From the NCBI GenBank assembly GCA_029216955.1, contig JANAVB010004101.1, positions 159,001 to 223,000 of the forward strand: a stretch of 64,000 bases of DNA. The letters are read 5' to 3'. The stretch is from Iris pallida. Taxonomy: Eukaryota > Streptophyta > Magnoliopsida > Asparagales > Iridaceae. The notes under the pieces were generated by a model. That model had not been told where the DNA came from. It did no database searches and saw only the letters and a list, made by a program, of their open reading frames with translations. Positions 23,870 through 34,277 of this stretch are shown one piece after another. Made by a program: the position numbers and the translations under genes. The first letter of the stretch is position 1, and each line of letters starts with the position of its first letter.

Positions 23870-24074
23870 TTGCTGAAAACAAAGAAAATCATTAGACGAT
23901 AGAATGATTCAAACAAGATGCATAAGATACTTGAAATCGAATATAGAAGTCAATGACGAAATTATCAACTCACGAAGACAGTCCTTAGGTCCCTATTCCT
24001 ATTCCTAGTCACAGGCCCGCAGTAGTACGACTATCTTAAGTACTACCACGGTTTTGCTGGTCTTGCGAAACGTC

Positions 24075-24092
24075 GACCTACATGGGCCACCA
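24075..24092 (-). other. Element C primer-binding site (tRNA-Ile type)
   Basis: tggtggcccatgtaggtc on the minus strand, with one mismatch to the PBS of A, D and F. It lies eight bases from the end of the 5' LTR. Confidence 0.72.
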
Positions 24093-24100
24093 TAAAAACG

Positions 24101-27100
24101 TGTCACGACCCGCACCCAATATTTGGGCATGAATCGTATACACGCCTAGCCTACGCCGCAGAGTCGACGGTAGAATGTTGTAATAATATGATGAACAACC
24201 ACGCAATAAAATATCTCACAAGGGCAAGACAGTAATCTCAAAGTCCAACTCAGCAACTAAGAGTAAAATAAATATGATCTCACAATGAATGAAATCTAAA
24301 TCAAAGTAATCTCTACTACATGTCTCAAATCAACTCATAAAATCCAATACAAGGTCTCAGCACTAACTAAAATATCTAAGATAGAACAGCGGAATCAGAT
24401 GCTGTATAATCATCCTGATAAACAAGGTCCGTCTCTAAGGCATCTCCTAAATACGGGCCATACTCCTCTGGACACACGATCTCATCGCCATCACCTAAAA
24501 TTTGTTTGGTTACCCAGTCAGGATGGAACGAGTATAATTTACTGAGGTACATTTTCAAATATATGAAAATGACTATACAACAGGGGTTAGCCTTCAGACA
24601 TATGATTTATAAAATAAATGGAAGAAAACAGAAATAATCGAAATATCAAACAGTAAAAGAAATGCTAGAAAAAACTCACTGATAGACTGACTGAAAGTAC
24701 CTTTGATATGTGATCGGTCTCGGGACAATTATACGACACTGTCTATATTGTCTAAAGCTACACTGTCTATATTATACTGTCTAAATTATATAAATTACGC
24801 TGTCTATAATTAAATAAGCAATAGAAATCATTGTCTATACTGTCTATAATAAATAAGAAATAGAAATTACTGTCTACACTGTCTACAATAAATAAGAAAT
24901 AGAAATTACTATCTACACTGTCTACACTGTCTAAGGTCAGATCACACATCTTTGGTACTTTACTTCCCGACACGACAAGGAACAAAATCATAAAATTGAA
25001 ATCACACATCTATCGACTAATCATTGATGTATAGTAAATATCAATAATAAAAACAAACAACAAACTGTACTCGCCTGGCGTCCTGGGCTGCTGGCGCTGG
25101 TCAGTGTCCAAGTCGAGATCCAAACACCCTATTTAAAGAACCACAGAATCAAAATACAATTCACAATGGAAGATTGGTGTTCTATCTACAATTTTGTTTC
25201 ATTGCTTAGTGTCTACCCTATCACCCTTCTTATTACTCTTATGAACCCACCAGTGACATCCTCATTTAAAACTTACTTTGTCTATTTTCCTAGTAACCTA
25301 TCCTTAATAGTGCCCGAAAATTTTAGCCCCATTAAGATTCTGACTTCTATACCCAAGTTATCCAGGTCCAGGTTTTACTCCACCTATCCAGGGCTTCCTA
25401 TTGGAACCAGAACAATCTCTGCCTCTCTACTCTATATGTGTCATAATTTACTTGGCCTCCTGGATACTCCAGAATCCTGTTATTTGTATTCTCTGTTGTT
25501 ATAGGTATAGTAGGCCTATAGTGGTCTCATGACCTATTTGATCTGCTGTCATCAGGAATAGATTCACCTTACTTGACTTAAGGCGTGACCCATTAGTCTA
25601 AGCTTGTTTATGAGGGTACAAGTTACCATCAAGGATATTCCTGCATTTCTGAATACATGTCAGCTATTAGGCCTGGCCTCTCTAATACTCAGCCTCCCCC
25701 ATAACATATGTTACCATATTGCCTGTTTGGTGTTTAAGGGGGGTTCCTGGCCCTTTGGGTCGAAGGAATAGTAATAAATGACACCTAGGAGTAATGAGTG
25801 ACCCTAATTATCGATCTGTCATACATCCCTCACCAACTCTGATTCATCACAAGGTGTACCCAGGGTCAACTACTCAGTTTTCCGTATTTCTCAATGTCTA
25901 GTCATCAAGTATCAGACTAAAACTGAACTATAGAGTATTATAGGTGTTAGTTTCCTCTGTTACTTGTTCAACTCTATGTTTCTGATACCAGTAAGGTGTC
26001 CCAGTTATTTGGGGTCAAGTTTTGAATGCCACTCGATGATGTCATGGTTTATTTGCCTGATGTCAAGTCCCATTAAATGGGTATTCTTCCTGAAACAGAT
26101 CCAGTTGGGTAGGGTGACTGATATGGCCTGAACCATATCTTGAGTGTAATTTCTGAGTTGCAACAATGGTGAATTTAAGTACAGGCTAACTGTGGTACAG
26201 AAATGAATTTAAGGAAGGGTAACTCTCTAACCTGAATGGGCTGGAAGAACTGAACTACTAAGGTTTGCTACTTCAACCGAAGTCTGGCTATTCGTTGTGA
26301 ATGAGAAACTGGTATCTGAGTACACTGTATAGGATTGTTCCTTACAGAATTATATCTCATCATCGAGATACTGGGTGTTCTATAATACCAGATACCTAGT
26401 ACATCGGTTATCAACTAATTCTGAACATGTATATCGTGTGTCGAAGGACCCAGGGGTTATCTTGATTGCCAATCAAGGCTTGACACAAGCCCTGGCTGCA
26501 GTATCTTAGCCCTGCAGGTACTAGCCTAGCATGGTTACCAGGTTACACGAGGAGTGGTGATGATCGAGAACTGTTATGAAATTTCTTGGCTGATTCTAAG
26601 TGTTCCCAGTTCTGAAATCAGGCCCTGCCTATCTCTGGACTAAGATCCTAAGGGTTTCCAACCCAAAACATCATGCCCACAACTACTAGGTTCCAATATG
26701 TCACACGACCCCCCCAAGATTGGTCTGTTTGGAATCACACCCCTGATAGTTGGTCTCTACTGATACTCTTTGAGTATCACAGTGTATGTAGATGGTGTGA
26801 TATTTGGTTTTAATGAGTTTTTGGTATCGTATGGTGGTTATTCCCAATATTACTCATGATTCGCATTACGAAATATGCAGCTAACTACATGAGTCCAAGG
26901 TCGAAGACAACCTTTAGATGAAGTGGAGAAGACTTACCCCTGTTGCTGTGACAGTCTTGCGAAGGAATCGACAGTCCCCCAAACCTTCTCCCTCTTTCTT
27001 GCTCTTCCTTTCTTTATTTTGATCTCCTGTTTGATTTCTTCGACAGGAGGATTTCAGGGTTGTAGAGAAAATCGGCTGCCCTTCTAAATCTATATCTATA

Positions 27101-27535
27101 TATACACATTTCTTTATAGATAAGGGAGTTTTCATTTAAAAATTTGAATTTGGATTATTAATCCGACTTGCCTTTGGAATCTCTTCGGATTTTGATTCGT
27201 TCCATACCCATACCTATACTTTCCTAGGTTGGCCGAGAGTTTGCAGATATGGGAATCCAAATTTGAATCTTGTTTAGATCTCAATGATATTTTAGATTTA
27301 GAAGGCATATCTCTCTGGTGATCCAGGAAACAGGGGATTAGATTTTGGACTTATTTCGAACAGGACCAGTATTGGAGTTAGATCTTAGACTCTCCCATTT
27401 TGCACTTAGAACCCTAACCAATGTAGTATTTCGAATTCTTCCTTTGTTTATTTACAACTAAGAGATTAATAAGAAAGGTGCTAACTAATTAAATAAATAA
27501 ATAATTTCTAAAGGAAACTGATCAAGGTGTTTACA
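24101..27535 (-). repeat. Element C 5' LTR
   Basis: 3435-bp LTR co-linear with 1882-5255. It has an extra ~50-bp segment near 25161-25215 and the same TATA (27097-27104), donor (26937), acceptor (24495) and acidic frame. The 40-bp repeat array is at 24788-24935. The frame at 25166-25504 is not called a gene. Confidence 0.93.
24376..24494 (-). other. Acidic mini-exon candidate in LTR C (5' copy)
   Basis: Same frame as 2157-2275, open after ttttag and ending TAG 24376-24378. A few residue changes and no stop gained. Confidence 0.5.
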
Positions 27536-28515
27536 ATCGTATACTACATGTTCTGTGCGTTTCACTTACATGGTGTATCACTATGCTTCACGGTTCATCG
27601 ATCACTTGTGACATGTACTCTCATAATCACATAGTCTTACCTGAATCACCCATTTATGGGTATTCCCAGAATCACCCATTTATGGGCTATCCATGTATCA
27701 CCCCTTGTGGGCCTTTGTATGGAATCATAACATAACCTGGCTGGATCCTTGTGTATTGATTGGAGGTACGGGGGAGTAGAAGTAAACATGTGAATAATAT
27801 CCAAGTAGTGTAGTTCCCAGAATTACTGTATAGTATAGTTCCTAGAATCTTCTATGCCATTTACATGTTTATATTGTACTATGACTCACTAGTCACTGTT
27901 AGTTCTCTATTTACAGTGTATATATTTCCATTACAGCTTTCTCTGTTTATATTCCATACTTACTTTCAGTTTCCTGTATCTTACTCTACTACATGTTTAT
28001 TTTTCTAACCTGCTATGAACTGTTGTGATGTATTGTGCTCGCTTCTGTCCTGACTGGACCTGTTAAAAATATTACAAAGGGCGAGGAGGAGGCCGGTGTG
28101 GATACCTATTATGGTGCTACCTTCGATGAGTTCCTGGACCTGGACCAGCAGCAGGTCCCACTAGAAGTGGATGACACACCTCTAGACTAGGATGTTTATC
28201 ATTTACAGTACTCTATATATGATTGTATATGTTTGATACTAGGGATATGTATTTATATTAGATACTTAGACTCTCTGTTGTGCTGGGATTTCCTTTCTTT
28301 TCAGCAGTATTATCTATCTATCTTCTATCTTATCATCTGCCTTAGTTGTGATTGAGTTTACTTTCTGTTATGTCACCCCTATTCGGGGAGTATAAACTGT
28401 TTAGCTTTATATTGTTAGATGTTGTGACCTAGGACAACATTTTACCGCCGACACTGCGACGTAGGCTGGACGTACCCACTTCTCGTGCCCTTACTCTAGG
28501 GTGCGGGTCGTGACA
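27536..28515 (+). mobile_element. Element A, 5' LTR fragment 2
   Basis: Continues the LTR interrupted at 1881. It matches 36460-37414 of the A 3' LTR and ends gggtcgtgaca at 28515. Bases 27536-27540 (atcgt) are the right target copy of element C. It contains the acidic frame at 28080-28190. Confidence 0.93.
28080..28190 (+). other. Acidic mini-exon candidate in LTR A (5' copy)
   Basis: A 36-codon frame after cctgactggacctg...attacaaag, ending TAG 28188-28190. Contains DTYYGATFDEFLDLDQQQ. The same frame is open in the 3' LTR (36979-37089). Confidence 0.5.
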
Positions 28516-28524
28516 TGATTTTAG

Positions 28525-28543
28525 TGGTGGCCCATGCAGGTCT
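28525..28543 (+). other. Element A primer-binding site (tRNA-Ile type)
   Basis: tggtggcccatgcaggtct, nine bases after the LTR end. It is complementary to a tRNA 3' end of GACCTGCATGGGCCA plus CCA, the plant tRNA-Ile(AAU) terminus as I recall it. Confidence 0.78.
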
Positions 28544-28762
28544 AGATTAGAAATGTAGTGGTATTCGAACTAGAATATCACTGCAGTCTGCAGTAGAATT
28601 AGGAAATTTTTTGAAGGTACTCAATCACATTAGGACAAACTCTTTATCAGATTTCGTATATCTAAATTTTGCTGCTTATTGTCTTCATTTGAATTTAAAC
28701 TGTCCTCCTTTGATATTTTGACTCATTCTCAGCAATTGTTTCTTTTGATCTGTGTCTCCAGG

Positions 28763-30094
28763 ATGGTTGAGACGAGGTCGCACCGCCAGGGCCAGGGGGA
28801 CGTCGATGAGAGGTCTGCCACCTCTCATACTCAGCAGCCAGCCCCTGGTACCGCAGCCCCAGCCATGCCAGCTGGGGTAGGCGTTTCGGCTGTTTTTGGA
28901 GGAGCCCCACCACCTGTGAGGCATGAGCCGAGTTTGGTGATTTCGGATGTATTTCAGCAGCAGCAGCTACCTGCAGGGACAGTTGATGTCGTTCAGCTGT
29001 TAGCCTTCTTCCGGCAGTACATGGAGGGTCAGCAGACCCAACAGCAGAGGAACACAGTAGAGCTCACACGAGACATTGAGCTGGCAGTGACCGCAGTAAA
29101 GAGAGTCGTAGCTCAGCCAGCGGCAGCCTCGCAGCCGCACCAGCCACGGAAGAAGGGCATCCAAGATTTCTAGAAGATGCACCCGAAGGACTTCCGAGGG
29201 ACAGAGGGGATCTTGTATGCCGATAAGTAGATCGAGCATATGGAGGAGATTTTCAAGTTTGCTGAGATCCCGACGAGGCTCCAGATAGAGGCAGCAGCCA
29301 GCATGATGCAGGATCTAGCCCGTACATGGTACCAGACCGACCCGAGGGTTGGCACAGCAGGACAGACTTAGGCAGCATTCAAGAAGATGTTCAAGGAGAA
29401 GTTCTTCTCGGACGCAGCACTGGGAGCCTTCGAGACTCAATTCGAGGCCCTAGTCCAAGGGAGCCAGTCTGTGAAGGAGTACGCAGGAGAGTTCTGCCGC
29501 CTGAGCAGATTTATGGAGGACTTGTCGGAGGCGACGAAGGCCCGAAGGTTCCGGAAGGGCTTGGTAAAGGAGGTCAAGTCCTACACCAAGAACGCCCGCA
29601 GCGCTACCTTTGAAGAGATCATGGTGGACGCTTTAGCTGCAGAGGATGATCTTGAGCTTAGGCTCAAGAGGGGGTGAGATTTCCAGGGAGGCAGCAGCAG
29701 TGGAGGCCAGGCCAAGAGGCCTCACTTCCAGCACCAGCAACCGAGGCAGTTCCAGCTGCAGCAGTTTCAGCACCCGAGGCATCAGCCAGTACAGCATCAG
29801 CAGCAGAGGGTGCAGCAACAGGTACCGAGGCAGCAGGCCACCACCTGTGCTTATTGCAAGAAGCCAGGGCACGGGTGGAACGAGTGTAGGAAGAGACTGG
29901 GCAAGTGCCTGGTATGTGGCTCAGGAGATCACCAGATGAGGGAGTGTACCTTGACCACCGGACGAGCAGCTCAGGAAGGAGGAGCCAGGACAGCAGCAGG
30001 CTAGCAGAGGGGACCAGCCCCGTCGACTCAGCAGCAGAGATTCGTTCAGCACTAGCAGCAGGCCAGGGGAGGTCAGCCGGGGCGAGCTTTCGCC
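28763..30094 (+). pseudogene. Element A gag (multiple stops)
   Basis: ATG 28763 directly after acceptor-like gatctgtgtctccagg. The N-terminal Pro/Gln-rich part runs to ~29150. The Retrotrans_gag domain is at 29175-29680 (KDFRGTEGILYADK, FEEIMVDALAAEDDLELRLK). A Gln-rich linker precedes two intact CCHC knuckles (CAYCKKPGHGWNEC and CLVCGSGDHQMREC, 29848-29952). Premature stops at 29171, 29227, 29369, 29675, 30002 and 30053 are TAG except one TGA. They are explained by CAG or CGA to T-first, or TGG to TAG. No indel in ~1.3 kb. Confidence 0.92.
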
Positions 30095-30560
30095 ATGGCG
30101 ATTGAGAATGCAGAGGTGGTAGGAGAGATGATCGCAGGTTCGATTCTCCTCGACTCCAGTCCAACTTTTACATTATTCAATTTTGGTGCTTCGCAAAGTT
30201 TCATATCAATATCTTTTGCGATTAGACACGGTATCATAGCTGAATCGTTGCCTAGGACTTACAAGATCACGACCGGGGGTGGCATTATCCTCGTACGTGA
30301 TGTTTGTAAGGGTCGAAGAGTTGTTTTGGGAGGCCGTGAGTTAGAGGTGAGCCTGCTCGTAATGTCATTGTCGAACTACGATATAGTACTCGGCATGGAT
30401 TGGATGAGCAGGCACCATGCCAGCATTGATTGCAGAGGGGGTAGAGTTCTCTTTAGAGCGTCGAAGGAGCCAGAGTTTGAGTACTCCAGACGTCAGGCGG
30501 AGCAGAGCTCAGCAGAGTTTTTTGCGGAGTCTCGGTTGAGGAGCAGGCGATTCCACACCC
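30095..30560 (+). pseudogene. Element A protease (active-site Asp lost)
   Basis: Retropepsin-like segment in frame with gag: IAGSILLDSSPTFTLF, then FNFGASQSF where relatives have FDSGASHSF. The catalytic Asp has become Asn (G to A). The GMDWM motif is near 30400. A frameshift near 30530 precedes RT. Confidence 0.9.
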
Positions 30561-30561
30561 C

Positions 30562-31890
30562 TTGATAGCAGAGTATATGGATGTTTTCCCAGAGGAATTG
30601 CCAGGATTTCCACCAGACATAGACATTGAGTCCTCGATAGACTTGGTTCCAGGACCGGAACCCATCTTCCAGCATGTCTATCGAGTGAACAACATTGAGT
30701 TGGTGGAGCTGAAGAAGCAAGTGGATGAGCTGCAGGACAAAGGCTTCATTCGCTCGAGTTCGTCGCCATGGGGTACACCAGTATTATTTGAGCCGAAGAA
30801 GGATGGGTCAGTACGGATGTTTATTGACTATAGGGCACTCAACAACCTCACGATCAAGAACAAATACCCACTGTCGTGGATCGATGATCTTTTTGACCAG
30901 TTGAGCGGAGCTCGGGTATTTTCCAAGATTGATCTGAGGTCGGGATATCACCAGGTGAAGGTGAAGGGAGAGGATATTCCTAAGATCGCTTTCAGGACGC
31001 GGTACGAGAAGTTTGAGTTTTTTGTTATGCCGTTTGGGCTAACCAATCCACCAGCAGTGTTTATGAACCTGATGAACAAAGTGTTCCACCAGTACCTGGA
31101 TCAGTTCGTGGTGGTGTTCATTGATGACATCTTAGTATATTCCAAGACTGAGAAGGAGCACGGGGAGCATCTGCGGATAGTGCTGGAGACTCTCAGGAGG
31201 GAGCAGCTTTATGGGAAACTCTCCAAGTGTGAGTTTTTCTTGGACCGGGTGGACTTTTGGGGCATGTGGTGACTGGAGATGGTATCTCAGTTGACCCCAA
31301 GAAGATTGTAGCAGTTGAGGCATGGGCAGCGCCGACTTCAGTTGCAGAGATCAGGAGTTTCCTGGGGCTGACAGGATATTATCGGATATTTGTGCAGGAT
31401 TTCTCCTGGGTTGCAGAGTCGTTGACTCAGTTGACCCGGAAGGATGCTGAGTATGTTTGGTCAAAGGAGTGTCAGGCAGCTTTTGATGAGTTGAAGAAGC
31501 GGCTTACGACAGCTCCGATTCTGATATTACCTTCAGGATCAGGGGGATTTACTATTTATAGTGACGCTTCAGGGAAGGGGCTGGGTTGTATCTTGCAGTA
31601 GCATAGGAAGGTGATTGCCTATGCTTCCAGGCAATTACGTTCCCATTAGAAGAACTACCCTACCCACGACCTGGAGCTGGCAGCAGTGATATTTGCTCTG
31701 AATTTGTGGAAGCATTATCTGTATGGGGAGAGGGTGGAGATCTTCACAGATCATAAGAGCTTAAAGTATGTGTTCACTCAGAAGGAGTTGAACATGAGGC
31801 AGCGTAGATGGCTAGAGTTAATGAAGGACTTTGACATCCTACTTCAGTATCACCCAGGGAAGGCCAACGTGGTTGCCGATGCCTTGAGTA
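30562..31890 (+). pseudogene. Element A reverse transcriptase and RNase H
   Basis: [42 protein letters not shown] and catalytic FIDDILVYS near 31112. A 1-nt loss at 31255 shifts frame into the RNase H part: [30 protein letters not shown] (first RNase H Asp), [13 protein letters not shown] and [10 protein letters not shown] near 31870-31895. Stops TAG at 31600 and 31648. The catalytic residues of RT are intact. Confidence 0.94.
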
Positions 31891-33023
31891 GGTATCCGAC
31901 AGCCATGTGTTTGACCATGGACCGTCACTTGATTGCTGATTTAGAGAGCCTTGGGATTGAGGTGATCGTGCCCGGGGTACAGATACAGTTATGGGGGATG
32001 CAGATTCAGTCAGACTTGGTGGAGAGGATCAAGTCGGCTCAGTTTGAGGACGTTGCTCTGCGATGTCTTCGAGAGCAGGTTTGAGCAGGATTGGTGGACG
32101 GCGAGTTTTCTCTTACAGATGATGGTGTCTTGAGGCACGATTCCAGATTATGTGTACCCAGCGGAGAGCTCAGGGAGCAAGTTTTACAGGAGGTCCACAG
32201 ATCTCAGAACTCTATACACCCTGGTGCCAACAAGATGTACTGAGATCTGAGGGAGAATGTTTGGTAGTCCGGGATGAAGCGGGAGGTGGCTCGCTTCGTA
32301 GCTAGGTGCTTGGTTTGTCAGCAGGTCAAGGCGAAGAGGCAGAGGCCCGATGTATTATTGCAGCCGCTGTCCATTTCCGAGTGGAAATAGGAGCATATCA
32401 CTATGGACTTCGTATCAGGATTACCACGTACCCCAGGAGAAAAAGACGCAATTTGGGTCATCGTTGACAGGTTGACCAAATCGGCCCACTTCTTGCCATT
32501 CAAGGTGGGTACGTCTACAGAGAGGCTTGCGGAGATGCATATGCAGCAGATAGTCAGGATTCACGGGGTTCCGATCAGCATCATCTCAGATCGGGATAGT
32601 CGCTTTACTTTTCATTTCTGGAGGAGTCTACAGACTAGCTTGGGCACTCAGCTCAAGTTTAGTACTGCATACCACCCCTAGACGGACGGACAGTCAGAAA
32701 GGACTATTTAGACACTTGAGGATATGCTGCATACATGCGTCTTGGACTTTGGAGGTTCCTGGGAGGATCATATACATTTGATAGAGTTTGCTTAGAACAA
32801 CAGTTTCCAGGCCAGCATTGAGATGTCACCTTTCGAGGCTCTATACGGGCGTAGGTGCCGTACACCCTTATCTTGGGATGATGTTGGTGAGCGAGATTTA
32901 CTGGGGCCAGAGATGGTTGTTGACGCAGCCGAGAAGGTGAAGCTCATCAGGGACAGACTTCGTGTGGCGTAGGACAGACATCGGCACTAGGCCGATAGCC
33001 ACCGGAGGCCCTTGGAGTTTGAG
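31891..33023 (+). pseudogene. Element A integrase, exon 1
   Basis: A linker ([12 protein letters not shown]) leads to the HHCC zinc-binding domain around 32200-32330. The core follows: [19 protein letters not shown] (first Asp), [15 protein letters not shown] (second Asp), and the ERT*TLEDML region carrying the Glu after a TAG. It ends PLEFE at the intron. Stops at 32083, 32240, 32265, 32388, 32680, 32708, 32794, 32970 and 32988 are mostly TAG. The frame is otherwise constant from 31257. Confidence 0.92.
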
Positions 33024-33118
33024 GTACAGATTAGAGTAGGATTAGATTTAGGTTGATTGTTGTGTTTTATTAATCATGTTTGTTTATCATAATTAATTAA
33101 GACCTTGCTTGTGATTAG
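33024..33118 (+). other. Integrase intron, element A (95 nt)
   Basis: gtacag...tgattag after the codon GAG of LEFE. Exon 1 uses codons starting at positions divisible by 3, and exon 2 uses the frame of 33119. Removing 95 nt joins them exactly. AT-rich as expected for plant introns. Confidence 0.88.
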
Positions 33119-33541
33119 GTCGAAGACCAGGTTTTCTTGAGGATATCTCTGACTCATGGTACGATATATTTTGGTGGAGGCGGAAAGCTTAGCCCGCGCT
33201 TCATCGACCCTTTCGTTGTCAGCGGGAGAGTTGGTGACGTGGCATACAGGCTAGACTTGCCACATGCACTAGTGGGGGTCCACAACATATTCCATGTATT
33301 ATAGTTGAGAAGGTACGTGGCTGAACCTAGCCATGTGCTTGATCATTCGGAGATTGAGGTTGGACCTTCTCTCAGCTATCCAGAGCAGCCAGTGGAGATA
33401 CTGGATCGACGGAAGAAGGTTCTGAGGAACCAGGTGATACCTTTGGTACGCATCGCATGGAGGCATCATTCTCGAGGAGAGTCTACCTGGGAGAGGGAGG
33501 ATGAGATGCGCGAGTGTTACCCATATCTTTTTGGACCTTGA
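33119..33541 (+). pseudogene. Element A integrase exon 2: GPY/F segment and chromodomain
   Basis: VEDQVFLRIS, GGGGKLSPRFIDPFVV (GPY/F region), VHNIFHVL then TAG where relatives have HVSQLR. The group II chromodomain follows: VEILDRRKKVLRNQVIPLV, then WRHHSRGESTWEREDEM. It ends TGA at 33539-33541. The chromodomain probably guided insertion into heterochromatin. Confidence 0.92.
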
Positions 33542-33605
33542 GGTATACTTTTTATCCTTCTCATCAGTTGTATTTCGCCTTTCAATTTCGAGGACAAAAT
33601 TCTTT

Positions 33606-33620
33606 TAAGGAGGGTAAATT
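33606..33620 (+). other. Element A polypurine tract
   Basis: taaggagggtaaatt abuts the 3' LTR start and follows the conserved ttcgaggacaaaatt box. Confidence 0.75.
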
Positions 33621-33742
33621 TGTCACTACCACATTTCTAGTTTGAGGATATTTTTGTCATTTTTGGGATTATTTGAATTTATTAGAATTTATTTGAATTT
33701 ATGGGAATTTTTAGAATTTATTTTGGAATTGTTTGAATGATG

Positions 33743-33870
33743 GTTGACTAGGTTGACTTTGACTAGCAATGACCTTGGTATAACCTAGGAGCTAACCCTA
33801 GTTGAGTTTGGACTTGGTTAGGTCATGCAACTCTAGTTAAACTAGAGTTGACCTATGGTTTAGTCATTTG
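33743..33870 (+). promoter_or_regulatory. W-box cluster in U3 of LTR A
   Basis: Several TTGAC[CT] cores, including two in ggttgactaggttgacttt, then gttgacctatgg and atttgactcaag. They lie 150-280 bp upstream of the TATA box. TTGACC/T is the WRKY-factor site, so stress or defence induction is possible. Confidence 0.5.
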
Positions 33871-33966
33871 ACTCAAGTTAGAATATTAAGTCATAAGCCA
33901 TGACTTATGGTTGAGCCATTAATCAATAACTTAGCCATAGAAGCCCAAAGCCCATTAGCTAATGCC

Positions 33967-33982
33967 AAACCCTAACCCTAAC
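33967..33982 (+). promoter_or_regulatory. Telo-box (aaaccctaaccctaac) in LTR A
   Basis: Two telomere-like units about 45 bp upstream of TATA. The same motif is at the same relative place in LTRs B (44399-44412), E (48882-48898) and F (58521-58536). Telo-boxes are known promoter motifs of growth-related plant genes. Confidence 0.55.
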
Positions 33983-34024
33983 ATTACTTGGCCGGCCACC
34001 ACACCCACATAGGGATTCCTACCC

Positions 34025-34032
34025 TATAAATA
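34025..34032 (+). promoter_or_regulatory. TATA box of LTR A
   Basis: tataaata followed by a leader with a possible donor about 250 bp downstream. Good consensus. Confidence 0.6.
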
Positions 34033-34277
34033 TCCTATTCCATTAGGTTAAGCCTCTTTAGGAATGAACAAGTTTAGAAAGAGATATTTTCCCAACTTCA
34101 TAAATTCCTAGAAAATCTATTTTAACTCCTTTTTTAATCTAAACAAATTGTAATAGGTTCTAATTAGTGTTTTCTTGCTGTTGGAACTTGTTAATGTCAG
34201 TTTCATATCAATTTGAAGGAGTTGGGTGGCTTTTGGGGATCCACATTGAAGGTACTTTTGTGTTGAAGAACACACAG

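Larger units (their letters stand above)
1882..27535 (-). mobile_element. Element C: nested Tekay/Del-type Ty3/gypsy retrotransposon
   Basis: Full-span LTR retrotransposon read on the minus strand. The 5' LTR is 24101-27535 and the 3' LTR is 1882-5255. Between them lie gag, protease, RT, RNase H, integrase and chromodomain in the standard order. It was inserted into the 5' LTR of element A; the empty site is visible in the A 3' LTR near 36457. The flanks aatgt (left) and atcgt (right) are a decayed 5-bp target duplication. It carries two later insertions: element D (7290-19636) and a Copia-like solo LTR (21282-22583). Frameshifts and stops make it non-functional. Confidence 0.93.
28516..33620 (+). 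mobile_element. Element A internal region (Tekay/Del-type, decayed)
   Basis: A complete-length 5.1-kb internal region with leader, gag, protease, RT, RNase H, integrase with intron, chromodomain and PPT. Gag and protease share one frame, so the ancestor had a single gag-pol ORF. Frameshifts near 30530 and 31255 and many TAG/TGA stops disable it. Confidence 0.94.

Noticed and set aside
28525..28543. tRNA-Ile gene fragment
   Set aside because: Only the 18-19 nt complementary to the tRNA 3' end are present, next to an LTR end. This is a primer-binding site.
28763..33541. TAG read as a sense codon (stop reassignment), since nearly all stops are TAG
   Set aside because: Relatives have CAG or TGG at the same sites, TGA and TAA stops also occur, and frameshifts and lost catalytic residues show decay.
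33967..33982. Telomere or interstitial telomeric repeat
   Set aside because: Only two units at a fixed promoter position in several LTRs, which fits a telo-box.
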